Source of the DNA: Brachypterus glaber
Lineage: Eukaryota; Arthropoda; Insecta; Coleoptera; Kateretidae
Length of the DNA stretch: 64,000 bases
Direction of reading: 5' to 3'
Assembly (NCBI GenBank): GCA_958510825.1
Contig: OY294051.1
Coordinates: 30,817,667-30,881,666 of the forward strand
Made by a program: the position numbers and the translations under genes. Below, in pieces: positions 33,985-45,219 of the stretch (position 1 is its first letter; every line of letters starts with the position of its first letter). The notes under the pieces are model-generated. The model saw only the letters and a list, made by a program, of their open reading frames with translations, was not told the DNA's origin and ran no database searches.

Positions 33985-34434
33985 AATTAAAAATTGTTCA
34001 AAATCGTTTTAAAATTACTTACATTTACTCGCGGTTTATAAATTATTCCTAAATACACTATAGTATTATAAAAAAAACACACAAAACATACACTAATACT
34101 GTTTAGAACAAAAAACAAACAAAAACGATCCACTTTATTCGGCAGACTGTAATGAAATGACTAAAATATTTAGTTTACAATGGCACTTGTTAAAAAATTA
34201 CATAACATTATCATATGAGTCAGGAATATCGTTGCCGATTTTATTATAATAAACTTTAGAAAGTTTTGTGCAATGATACCGCTCAAAATGGGGGCCCACT
34301 TGGGCATGCTCAGCTGCAGCTTAATTTCGATATTTCAGCTGTCGTAAATTGCCCCTCCCCATTTAAAAATTTTCCGTTCCCCAAAGTTACTTATAATTGC
34401 TCAAAGTTAAAAAATATTTATCTTAATAACACTG

Positions 34435-34672
34435 GTCTACAAAAAAAGAAAAAAAAATCTTCTCCAAAGACCAAAACCTATCATGCGTTAAGTATTTTTG
34501 TGTGCTGATGAATCCGAAAAAGTTTACTTTTTTAGGCATGTCTAATAAAAACCGGGATTTACTCGAAATCTACGCGGTAGAAAGTTTTTTAAACTGAAAA
34601 TTCGGTTTCAGCACACAAAAATACTTAAGGCATGATAGGTTTAGTCCTTGGAGAAGATTTTTTTTTGTAGAC
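34435..34672. mobile_element. 238-bp foldback inside the tandem array
   Basis: Ends GTCTACAAAAAAAG and the inverse TTTTTTTGTAGAC. About 75 bp of each arm pair, including CTATCATGC and TCAGCACACAAAAATACTTA. Confidence 0.8.
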
Positions 34673-36169
34673 TCGCGGTTGAAAAATTATTCCTAAGTAG
34701 TCCGATAAGCCATATATAGTTAGTGTAAAAACACAAAACATACACTAATAACGTTCAGAACTAAAAACACAAGAAAAAACACGGAACGATCCACTTCATT
34801 CGGCGGACTGTAATGAAATGAACAAGATTAAATTTAGAATGCCTTTTGTTAAAAAATTACATAACATTATCATATGAGTCAGAAATATCTTTGTTGATTT
34901 TATTATAATAAATGTTAGGAAGTTTTGTGCAGTGTTATCGCTCAAAATGGGGGCTCACTTGGGCAGATTAATTTTGAAATTTCAGCTGTCGTAACCCCCC
35001 CTTCCCCCATTTAAAAATTTCCCGCGCCCCAAAGACTTATACAGCACTTTTACCACATGAAAAATAAATATCTTAATAATCAAAATTACTTACATATACT
35101 CGTGGTTGAAAAACAATTCATAATAATCCGATATAGTGTAGAAACACAAAACGTACACTAACACTGTTTAGAACTAAAAACACACAATAAATCACGAAAG
35201 ATCCACCTCATTCGGCAGACTGTAATGAAGTGATTAAAAGATTTAATGTGAATGCCTTTTATTAAAAAATTACATAACATTATCATAAATACAGAAATAC
35301 GGTTGCCACATCTATTTTTTTTTCGAGCGTTTTAAGTTCTTTATTGTTAGTGGCACCTCCCCAAAATGGGGACCCAACTTGGGCCGCCCGAGCATCTGGG
35401 GCCCACAAAGACTAAATTAAACTGAATTAAATTTAAAAGTAGTTCAAATTATCTATTTTTTTTTATTTATAAGTCAATCCAATATAAAACATTTAATAGT
35501 AGCCATCAAACATTGGTTCGTTGGCCGCCCGTTGGAAAACCCACATTGAGCCTACATACTGCCCCAAAGATTTTACAGTACTTTTACCACTATAGCACCA
35601 AGCTAAATTTTCTATTTATTTTATATAAAAGTCCATAATTAGTCCACCGAAAATAAAATTTAATAAAAATAAAAAATTTAAACCAAAACAATGGAAATGG
35701 TTAATGGTTTTTGTTTAAAAATTGTACAAAATCGTGTAAAAGTTTCTCATATTTGCTGAAAAATATTTATCTTAATAATCAAAATTACTTACATATATTC
35801 GTGGTTGAAAAGCGATTCCCCCCCCCCCTTAGGATTGATTTTTGGAAGTACCTGTATATGATGTTTTTTTTCTTAGTTTTTGATTTTCCCTGTGTCATTC
35901 AAATTTCGATTTTCAATAATTTAGTATTTAATTTTTCGTCCACGAACAGTGAAATTTCACCTTCAAATAATTTTTTCTCGAAAACGGTTGGTCCTACATT
36001 GTTACAACAGGAGTACTTTTTTATGTATGTTGACCTGAGGAATGATATACCAAAGATAAAATTACAAAAAAGTTACACAGAAAAAAGTTTGGGACAAAAA
36101 ACTGATGGGGCCCCTCCGTTTCGCACACCCCTGATTAAAATAAGTTAAAATAACATACAAAGATAGCCC

Positions 36170-36400
36170 TTATTAAGGTTAGTTCACTTGCAAAACCTAG
36201 TTGCTATGTCTTAAAGGGTTCCCGAGTTATTAAATAAAAACCAATTTTTTTAGCCACTTTCAAAGGGGACTTTTTGTCATATTTTCTGATGTAGAATCAC
36301 GCCTGAAATTGTCGGACCCTATTTTAAATACACCGTGTATATCGACCGAGTCGGCTTCGTTGATACACCCTGTATAGTGGTAGCTCAATCTTGATTATTC
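36170..36400. repeat. Inverted relative of 23390-23700
   Basis: Contains GGGTTCCCGAGTTATTAAAT, TGTCATATTTTCTGATG, and two CCTGTATA/CCGTGTATA phrases near 36340 and 36370. Confidence 0.5.
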
Positions 36401-36629
36401 CCGTATCACAGGGCTTTTTAAAGATTTTTACAGACAAAAATAAACTTAAAAATCTGGCGCCTCCGCCAAAATTCAAAAATTTGACCAGATGTGCCTGTCA
36501 AATATGACTGTCAACCATGGCAATAAGTTCTAATTTTAAAACATTAAATATGTAAACTTGTAAAAAAGCCTGACGCCGCACACAGACGGAATTTTCTAAA
36601 TTCATGGCCAAAACCCTTAATAAGCTCCA

Positions 36630-36842
36630 ATTTATACCAAAATTTGTATTTAGGGGTTTTTGGGGCTGCTGAATTCAAATTTAACATTCTTATTAATTTT
36701 TATAAAATGGCGGATCCAATATAGCTGCCGCCTATATCAAAATTTGCAGATTTTTTACTAAAAACCATTGTACATGGGTTTTTGAGGTTGCTGATTACGA
36801 ATGTAAGACTTATTTTAATTTTTATAAAATGGCGGATCCAAT
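36630..36842. repeat. ~125-bp tandem repeat with AAAATGGCGGATCCAAT
   Basis: Two successive units carry CAAAATTTG, GGGTTTTTG, TTGCTGA or CTGCTGA, TTTTTATAAAATGGCGGATC and CCGCCTATATC. The array resumes after the insertion that ends at 38080. Confidence 0.75.
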
Positions 36843-38080
36843 CCCAGGCAACCAAATCACGTTACAGAAACGTGAAAAAAACGTCACCCGATGCCTGGAA
36901 TCACGTTTCCAAATGACGTTTTATTGACGTTAAAATCACGTGAATAAGTCCCACCACAATGACGTGATCTTTCGACGTGCATGAAACGTGATCTTTTCGA
37001 CGTGGATGAAACGTGATCTTTTCGACGTGAATGAAACGTGTTCTTTTCGACGTGGATGAAACGTGATCTTTTCGACGTGGATGAAACGTGATAAACGTGC
37101 AAATAAACATTTTTAATTATGTACCCACTAATAAAATAACCCCATACCGAAACCGTCTAATGTTATTTTTAAATAAAATTTCTAGTTACTTGTTTTAATC
37201 TATAAAAGATTTTATCCTTTTATTTTAAAAATAAAGTTTGGCTGGAGAAGAATAGGTTCAGCAAATAGGCTTGTCGGAATAACGCGCCATAATTGAAAAT
37301 TTCAAGTATAACTACAAAACCTATTTCATATGAATATATCTTATCGATAAAGTCAAAATTACATGAGTTTTTTTTATTTATTGACTTTTAATTGTAATAA
37401 ATGCTTAAAGATAATTAAAAAATATATATATATAATGTGAGAAATGGATACGTAACAAAATTCTAGTTGCGACAGTAAAAAGTAAATAGGAAAAAAAGCA
37501 TTATTTTTCTATTATATGAATATATGTTCTTACATATGTCAATAAATTAATAATTAGAAATACCTACATACTTTGTTTATTTCTTATAGTGTTACATAGG
37601 CATGGAGAGCCCCAAATAAGCTCTTGGCTTGTGCTAGGGGCTCTCCATTAATTTTGAAAAAAAAAACTGCAATTCCAATTTTGATTGATTTTTACATAAA
37701 ATTTATAAATTACTTTCTTCGCGCTCCACTCCATTTCCATAGTTTCTCCTCTCCTTCATATCTCTTTACAGCCATAATTCTAATAACAATTTTGCTTCTT
37801 ACATCACAATTTCATTAAAAAAAATATATTTAAAAATTGACATGACATGACGTCTTTTTGTCAAATACTCAAATACAGGTACTTCTAATTATTTATTTGT
37901 TGACGTCACTTGTCTGACTATTTTTTGACGTGATAAAAACGTTACTGAAGCGACGTTTTTTTTTGGGCACCGTATGACGTTTCATTTAGGTCATATTTTG
38001 GGCAGCTTGCGACTTGACCCCCTTTTCGACGTCTTTCTCACGTGATAAAGACGTGATCCGTCATCTTGTGGTTGTCTGGG
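36843..38080. mobile_element. 1.24-kb ISL2EU-like element rich in ACGT words
   Basis: Termini CCCAGGCAACCAAATC and the inverse of GTGGTTGTCTGGG. The 2-bp duplication AT lies at 36841-36842 and 38081-38082. The empty site is seen about 130 bp upstream, where GGATCCAATATAGCTGCC is uninterrupted. CACGTGA, GACGT and AACGTG words are concentrated in the first 260 and last 200 bp. The middle is AT-rich and encodes nothing recognisable. The AT duplication and CCC ends suggest ISL2EU, which is an inference. Confidence 0.75.
36963..37089. repeat. 25-bp minisatellite, 5 units
   Basis: The unit has CGTGATCTTTTCGACGTG followed by GATGAAA, with single-base variants between copies. It lies within the left subterminal part of the element at 36843-38080. 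The histidine/serine-rich minus-strand frames here are by-products. Confidence 0.9.
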
Positions 38081-38129
38081 ATATGGCTGCCGCCTATATC
38101 AAAATTTGCAGATGGTGAATATCGAGGTG

Positions 38130-38600
38130 GGGTAAGGGGGTAAAATGTGATAAAAATATTTTTTTAAACATTTTTTTTTATTTTTTCTTTTCGTTTTTCA
38201 AAAAAAGATTTTTTTTTTGAAAAAAAAAATATTTTAAATTTTTTTACAAAAAAAATTTTTGTAATATGTTTTGAAAAATTTTTAGTCTTTCAATTTTTTT
38301 TATTCGTTTATTATTAAACCCAGACCTACAGGGAAAAGTATTATTTTGTTGGCAGTAGTATTTTTTTACTGCAAAAATACCTAAAACCAAATCTCCCTGT
38401 CTTAGACATTTTTTACGTTTGGAGTGGGAGGGGCGGGGGATATTAGCAGCGAATTCTTGTTTTAATAATTAGCAAACACATTAGTCTTTTTAACCAAGTG
38501 TAAAAAGTTGCTTAATGCTGATTAATCTGAAACTTTTTGTCGTAATACAAGTTTTAAAAAAAGCAACCAAATTTACAGACTAAAACTTATGACTTCCCCT
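38130..38600. repeat. Poly-T-rich dispersed repeat
   Basis: Shares CCTACAGGGAAAAGTATT, TTTTGTTGGCAG and GTAGTATTTTT with 19205-19260. Confidence 0.5.
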
Positions 38601-39625
38601 TTTAAACTCAATAATCGAAAACAATACTTTTTTGTAAAATATAAATAGGTACATACCTACGGAATAAAAAGTCCAAACGAAAATTTTTATAGTTTGACGC
38701 ACGGATCTGTGGCTGCGGGAAATATGTTTGGAATGTGTGTGCAAGTGGGAGGCCCGTTGTAGGCACGCACGCCTTATAACGCTCTTGACGGAAAGAAGAG
38801 AGCACGAATGATTCCACCCCCTTCCGTCGGAGACTTTCTTTCAAGCGTTCAGGGCAACAAGGTACATAAGCCACATCGGGTATATTTCGAGATAATCAAC
38901 TTTAAAAGTTTTGGTGAAATCCTGAAATCAGGTATTAGTTTTTTAACGGACGATTTTATAACATAATTTAATAAAGGGCAATTATTTATCATATTTTAGT
39001 ACTACAAAATAGAAATTTTTTATTAGAAAAAAGAAATTATTTAATATTAGCAAAGCTGTAAAAAAATGTGGCTTATGCCCTTGTTCCCCCGAGCGCTTAA
39101 TTTATTATGAGTATATACAATTTTCCAGGGGGGCGGGGCCCCCTCTAATGAGACCAGGGGGAGGTATGACCCCCGGGCCCCCCGGTGTCGGCGCCCATGA
39201 CAAAATTGCCGGGCAAAGGCAGATTTGTATTTGACGAAGGTGCACTAACCGGATAAAACACTGGTTAACGCAGACATCCTAATGCAGGTAAACGCGGATT
39301 TGTTTTTTACCCGCAGTTGTCCGGAAATTTCGTTAATTTTTAACTTCATTTATGTCTGCCCATGGCTGAAATTTTCAACAGAGTATTTATAAAACACCCT
39401 GTTTACTGCTAAATTATAAAATACAAATTGCCATTAATTGTTTTAATTACACACGTAGTTGTAAATTACATTACATATTTTTCCACGTACACTGCGGTAA
39501 CAACGGCCTTAAAAAAGTTTTATTGTTTGTTTACTCACGCCCGACCCGGGCACAAGATTATCGCTTTAAAAATATTTATCCAATACATACAGATAATGAG
39601 ACAATTACCAGCTTTATTTTAAATA
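38601..39625. other. Intergenic DNA with a GC-rich island
   Basis: 38690-38870 is unusually GC-rich. The minus-strand frame 38608-38874 (88 residues) has no recognisable domain and I did not call it. GC-rich runs also occur at 39125-39200. CCACAT/ATGTGGCTTATG phrases flank the island at 38865 and 39068 in opposite orientations, so it may be another foldback. Confidence 0.4.
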
Positions 39626-39629
39626 GGAA

Positions 39630-39895
39630 AACTCAATAATAACCCCCGCGTGGTTTTTACTTTATTGAGTGGATAATTATTTATTTTACCCACTCAACTG
39701 TCACTTGTCAAATTATTTTCTTGTAAATGTCATTAAAATTTTTAATAAAAATATGAATTCCTAAGCTATTTGTTGGATAAAACCTTGTATGGCACTCATG
39801 GGTAAACCGATATTGCCCTCTCGAAAATTAACCTGCTTGGCTGGTTAATTTTCTCATAGGCAATATCTTACTTTACCCACTAGTACCATAAATAA
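39630..39895. mobile_element. ~265-bp dispersed repeat, copy 1
   Basis: Almost identical in order to 54590-54860: AACCCCCGCGTGG, GAGTGGATAATTATTTATT, GTCACTTGTCAAATTATTTT and GGCACTCATGGGTAAACCGA. Contains inner hairpins (GAGTGG with CCCACTC; GAAAATTAACC with GGTTAATTTTC). Confidence 0.75.
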
Positions 39896-40578
39896 CTATT
39901 ATAATCGCCCTTGAGGGCGGTTATTATTGGTTTTTGCGAGCGCCTAGGCACGAAGGAGGTAATTTTGCCTTTTTCGTAATACCCCCAAACAACAAAAATA
40001 ATTATCTACACTGGATATATGTAGTTAGCCATTTTTTTTAAATTTTTTATTTGCAAATATTTTTATAATTTAAAAAATATATTAATATTTGCAAATTTTA
40101 AAAATGGTGAAGGCGCTCAATCTGTTCTATTTTAGCCGAGAAATAAGAAACCATATTCAGTGTTGGACTGGACAGGTAAGATAGTGAGAAAAATCTCGGG
40201 TGAGGGGCGCCAAATAAACTTTCTTTTCATGTGGTAGGTATATCTGGATATACCATTATAATCCGTGCTATGAACTCCTTACGACGAAAAACAAGGTCTT
40301 TTCTGTGCTTCAAGTACAGCTTTTAGTTCTTGTGAAAAGAGCATAAAAGTTTTTTTAATTATTAAGGTTTATTGTTCAAAAGTTTTATAGGTATTTATGT
40401 CTGTAAAAATGCGTTACTTCATATAAGCAATTAAAAATCTGTAAAATATATTCTTAAATGAAAATATGTCTCGAGTTACTGCATTGTCATTTTTTTAAAT
40501 GTATTGTGACACAATTTGTGAGACATGTATGCATACACAGGACCAGATTTTCCATACTAAAAAAAAACAGGAAACCTA

Positions 40579-41262
40579 ATTGAAACTAGATGAAACCTTG
40601 CAAGCACCCTGTCAAAACATCGGCACTATTGTACACTAGAGCCATCTAGTTTGCAAATTTCAAACTAGGTGTTTTGTTTGATTTTAAATTCTGTATCTTT
40701 AAAACATTATATTCTAGCAAAAAACTGTATATAACATTTTTTATAGGGCTTAAAAAGAGCTTTTATTTAAAATATAATTTTTTGAAATCGGGTTATAAAT
40801 ATGTGAGATATGCTAAAAAGCCTTTTACTGCATTAAACGCCAATATCTCGAAAACAATGCGTTTTAGGAAAACGTTGTTTATAACATTTTTTGACCAATT
40901 TAAAATTATCTTTTATATAAGTGCTAAATTAACCAAATACAATAATAATTGCCTTAATTATAAACAAAAAACGATAAAAATAGGAGTTTTACCCCATTCT
41001 TACCCTTACCCCCAAAATCTAATCAGCTCTTCGGAAAGAAACAATATGCAAAAAACCGCAAGTCGATATCTCATGTAGAAATGGAGTTAGAGAGTTTACA
41101 CCCAGACAGACAGACGGACGCAAATTTTTTTTTACTGATTTCGACTCAGAATGGTCTAAAACGTCGAGAAATGTGAAACAACGTGGTCAAAAATTTTGAC
41201 TTTTCGGCGAAGATTTCAATACATCGGCACTCTTAGTAGCACTAAGTGCCGATGTAATTATT
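40579..41262 (+). mobile_element. 640-bp ACATCGGCACT element, copy 2
   Basis: The uninterrupted twin of 14992-16116 in opposite orientation, bounded by ACATCGGCACTATT (40617) and AAGTGCCGATGT (to 41255), plus shared flank TGCAAGCACCCTGTCAAA. It preserves the target site that a MITE occupies in copy 1. A 134-residue frame over it is not conserved in the other copy. Confidence 0.75.
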
Positions 41263-42694
41263 GCAAAGGGTGCCGCAAATGTTAAAATAGATTAAGCAAT
41301 TTTAAAAATAGAAAAAAAATTAATTTTTTTTGGTCATCAAATTTTAAAAGGAAGAAGGACAAACAACCTCTTGAGAGTGCAGTTATTGTTTGGTAATGAA
41401 GTTTTTAAGCAAGGCAAACATGTTTGTTCAAAAAGAAGCGGAATGTTAACGTCTAAAGCGGAAACTTCAGTAAACCTGGTCCTGTATATAGGCTATAATC
41501 TAGGAATTTGGTTTGGACTTTTTAATGGAACAGAATAATCAAAAAACAACACTTCGTTTTCTATTTTGGTTTATTAAATACTTTGCCCAAAACATAAATT
41601 TTGTTATTTACATAATATACAGTTATTTTGAGAATATATAGAAACGTCTAAATATCTATTAGAGGTATTTAAACAATACAAAGTATACATTTTAAATTTT
41701 AATTAAAAAAAAATGAGGGGAACATGGGGAGTATTCTATAAATTTTATACAAAAATTAAGCGTATTTACCACATTATATTACAATGTTAACCTATGGGGG
41801 GAAAATTCTATAAACATTTCTATTAATTTTAATGCAAATTACAAGTAACTAACATTAAGATTTTACATTACTTAAAAATATATAAGTAATATTTTTTTCT
41901 ATTTATGTTGATTAAAAAAACTGCCATTACAAAAACTATTTATATTATTATAAAACAAAAATTTTTATTAACCAAAAATGCAGGCGCGGACTGGTTGCTT
42001 AAAATTAGGTTGGCAAAATGACAACCAAGGCCGTAATCGGCTCAAAATCCAAGAAAAATAGAAAAATCAAGTGTCCGGAATAACTAAAAAACATCAAGGA
42101 CAAGGTTTTTTTACAGGTTACCAATAAAAGTAAAACGAAAAAAGCTCTTAATAAGCAAGTTACCGTCAAAGGCACCAGAGCCTTTAAGAGGCTAATTTAA
42201 ATAAATTAATAACGTGATTTACATTTTTAAAAAGCCAATGAGACTACTTCTAGCGTTCCGTGGAAAATCGGACACGTGGCAAGTTACCCCACAAAGTATT
42301 GTGAAAAAATGCCGAGTAAATGACGGAATATCGAGAAGATCCTGTCCCTTTGGTATTAAAACTGGGTACATATTTTGGTTAAGATGTGAATTAAAACAAT
42401 ATTTTAGTAACAGTCTTTGAATAATATTTTTTTTCTTGGTAAACGTAAAGGACAATAGATTACTTTAGTTCACTTTCCAACAGGAATGGCAAGCTGACAA
42501 ATGATAATCGCGTTGCCATGGGTTGTTTACTCATATAACATAACGTAATTGTTATTTGTCTTCCGCCATTTCTGTAGTGGCGGCGCCACCAGTGTCCTCG
42601 GTAAAAGTATTGGGTACTTTTTTGTCAAAAGTTATTTTTTGTTGATTAAAAAAATACTATTTCTTTTTAATGTTTATGTTCAAATGTAAACTAT
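41263..42694. other. Intergenic DNA, no gene seen
   Basis: AT-rich. Near 42545-42600 a GGCGGCGCCACC patch stands out, but no exon could be built. The region 41985-42080 resembles 2345-2480. Confidence 0.4.
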
Positions 42695-42949
42695 AGTATA
42701 TTCAACTTCAAGATGCAGTAAGTGCAAACAAACGCACGTGAATACAACGGATTTAGTGACAGGGTAGGACTCAAAACAAAATATTTCTTCGTCGCAAGTG
42801 CTCACATACTGACGTCATGACCTGTTTAATTTTCTACATACCTACTCTCGCAACATTCGAGTGCTTTAACCAATGAAACCACGCGCCAGCTGCCGTCGTG
42901 CGTGATTCTTTTGTTTACGTCTACTTCATCTTGAAGTTGAGTATATATA
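42695..42949. mobile_element. ~255-bp inverted-terminus element with promoter-like core
   Basis: TATATTCAACTTCAAGATG at the left faces CATCTTGAAGTTGAGTATA at the right. The core has CCAATGAAACCACGCG and the right edge TATATATAAAAGG resembles a TATA box. TIR symmetry favours a MITE with TA-type ends over a host promoter. Confidence 0.6.
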
Positions 42950-44614
42950 AAAGGATATTAATAGTGATATTTTGTTGTACTAGCAGTTTATAAGGTAAAA
43001 ACATTTTAGTATTTTTTTACCATTTTAAACCCTAAAAATATTGGTAAAAATGCACTATTAATTAAAAATTACAATTCATAAATTAATTATTTGAAAATAT
43101 GATCACATAAATTAGAGAGGAGACATTTTAACATATCCATTTAAAAAAGTTGGTATGTAAAAATGTCAGGAATTGCTAAAATAATATAAATATTGGTGTA
43201 TAATATGTTGTCTAATATAATACAGTTCAATTTTGAATTAAGTTTATGCATAATGTATCTCGAATACAATGTTTCTGATAAAAATTTGCCTTGTCTATTT
43301 GCAAACGTCGTAGAAATCTCAAATTTTCTTGATTTACATATTTCTGGTTTAAACGCATCAAATGATAATTTTACTCATAAATAATAACGTCTGATGTGTG
43401 AATTCCTTATGTTTATTGTTGATACTACATAATTTATATAACAATAAATGTGCATCTTTATTAATAATAATTATAAATCATAAATTTTATTTTTGAAGAG
43501 ACAAATCAAATGTCTAAGATAATCTCTAGATTTTTTAAATGAGTACAAGTCGGATTTAACTTAATTGGCTTTATAGGATTTCACACACCTCTTTTTGTTT
43601 TTTTTACGTAGATCTAAAAGGATAAAAAAGACTTAAAAAGACATTACACTGGGCAATTTATCCCAGTTCTTCCTGCCTTCCTCCTATTTTTTGAATTAGC
43701 TAATAAAGCCATTTCGGCCGGCGGCATTTGAATTTGAGTTGTATTCAGTAACATTAACAGCTTATGTGATTGGTCAGTTATTTAAAGAACCAGTAAACAT
43801 GGGGAGTGAGTTCCAATTTCAATAACTTTAAAGGAGTTGGGATAACTTGGTTGGAACTAATATTGAAGAATCTTCGATAACAGTTGACATTAAGTTAGCA
43901 ACGGATCCATGGAACAAAAAATGTAAAAAAATAACCTCATGGCAAATGTAATTGAAGAATCTTTGATGACAGTTGACAAGAAGTAACAGATCTATGGAGT
44001 AGTATTTCGCTGGGGCGCGCCTGGGTGGCCGTACACTGGTACTCAAGCAAATATTGATACTTATGGATATGTTAAAATGAATTCTTTTAACTCTAGATAA
44101 GGTTTGAAATACGATATATTAGCAAAGTTTTGACATGTTGAGATCCAAGAAACTATGATCACAACAAGAAGCTCATTTTTGAATGAGGTCAAAGAGTTTG
44201 GCCTAAAGAGATATTTAATCTGAGATTTAGTCTATCTACTTCAATGCCCCCAGGCAATTAAATATTAATTTTAAAAAATATAATTTTTTTTTTGATGATT
44301 TTTTATTATTATCTTCAAGAGACTGCAAACTTCTTAATTTCTTTTGCTAATACATTCAAGACCAACTTATAAAGAATATTAACTGTGTATATAATTCTAA
44401 TGATAACATTTTTTATTATAATTTGGGAATAAATGTATTTTTGGTATAGGGGCCGGAGAATTCAAGTCTGTCCCTAAAATGTCTTTAAAGTTTTACGAAG
44501 GAAATTACAAGGGGAAAGGGGGTCCAAAATGAGAATAAAATGCGGTACGTTAAACTTTCAAGGTCAGATTTGACTTCTTCAGCCGTGCCTTCATTAAAAG
44601 AACAAGCCTATTAA
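42950..44614. other. Intergenic DNA, no gene seen
   Basis: No recognisable domain. A ~50-bp phrase (GAAGAATCTT, ACAGTTGACA, AAGT, then GGATCCATGGA or AGATCTATGGA) occurs twice at 43863 and 43951 in direct orientation. Confidence 0.4.
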
Positions 44615-44750
44615 AGCGTCGTCCACAGGCTCGTATAACCAAAAACATAACGTTATAATCCTGCGCACAAGACATGACGCCACTTCAAGCCAATCATCAC
44701 GGTATCATTGTATATTATGTATTATGGTTATGCAAGCCTCTGTACGCGCC
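44615..44750. mobile_element. Harbinger-like MITE family C, copy 4 (diverged)
   Basis: Ends AGCGTCGTCCACAGGCTCG and the inverse of CAAGCCTCTGTACGCGCC. Flanks are TAA (44612-44614) and TGA (44751-44753). It is the most diverged of the four copies. Confidence 0.65.
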
Positions 44751-45130
44751 TGAAACATCAAAAGTGACATAATTTTTTTCCAAAATCAACTGATTTGAAA
44801 GTATATGATTCTTAGAGATTTTTGATCGCTTAATCCGAATCTGGCCGCAGAATTCAGCTGGTTCTCGAGAAAAACAGTGTCAAAATCACAAAATGCCGTT
44901 TTTGAGATTATTCTAGAAAACCTGACGAAAAATTGTGCGCTCAGATTCGGATAGGAAACGATATAAAATTCTTTTTGGTTACCAAAATTCTTTTTTCGTG
45001 GATCTGTGTTCATTGACGTTGATTTAATCAACTTGATTTGTGCTGATAAGGATGTAACTCTGATTCCTAGTTAACTGACCAGAAACAAGTTAAAATTAAG
45101 TTAAGATCCGTATAAATTGATCTTCATTAA

Positions 45131-45170
45131 AACCAAGATGGCTGCAGTATATACTGCAGCCATTTTGATT
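45131..45170 (-). promoter_or_regulatory. Strong hairpin in the 3' UTR of the RAI1/TCF20-like gene
   Basis: A perfect 26-bp palindrome (13-bp arms ATGGCTGCAGTAT, 45138-45163) extended by CCAAG/TTTTG pairing with one wobble. It starts about 50 nt beyond the stop codon on the transcribed strand. Function unknown. Confidence 0.6.
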
Positions 45171-45219
45171 AAATAGTATTATTTAATCAGACGCGTTCAA
45201 AAATACCCTGAAACGTATG

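Larger units (their letters stand above)
33520..35810. repeat. Tandem array of ~400-700-bp units broken by MITEs
   Basis: At least three units share ACACAAAACATACACTAA, CGGCAGACTGTAATGAA, AAAAAATTACATAACATTATC and CTCAAAATGGGGGC. Starts are near 34015, 34675 and 35085, with a partial fourth at 35765. Nested elements at 33605-33984 and 34435-34672 interrupt it. No frame is conserved between units. Confidence 0.7.

Noticed and set aside
36963..37089. CRISPR-like direct repeats
   Set aside because: Units are contiguous with no spacers, and the genome is eukaryotic.
36884..37110. Repeated His/Ser/Arg peptide frames
   Set aside because: Produced by the 25-bp minisatellite read in different frames.
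38608..38874. 88-residue minus-strand frame in a GC-rich island
   Set aside because: Starts and stops by chance within the island, no domain, no splice support.
40674..41078. 134-residue frame
   Set aside because: Not preserved in the other copy of the same repeat at 14992-16116.
42900..43010. Host promoter with CCAAT and TATA plus a first exon donor GGTAAAAA
   Set aside because: The TATA-like edge is part of the inverted terminus of a MITE, and no downstream exon could be joined.
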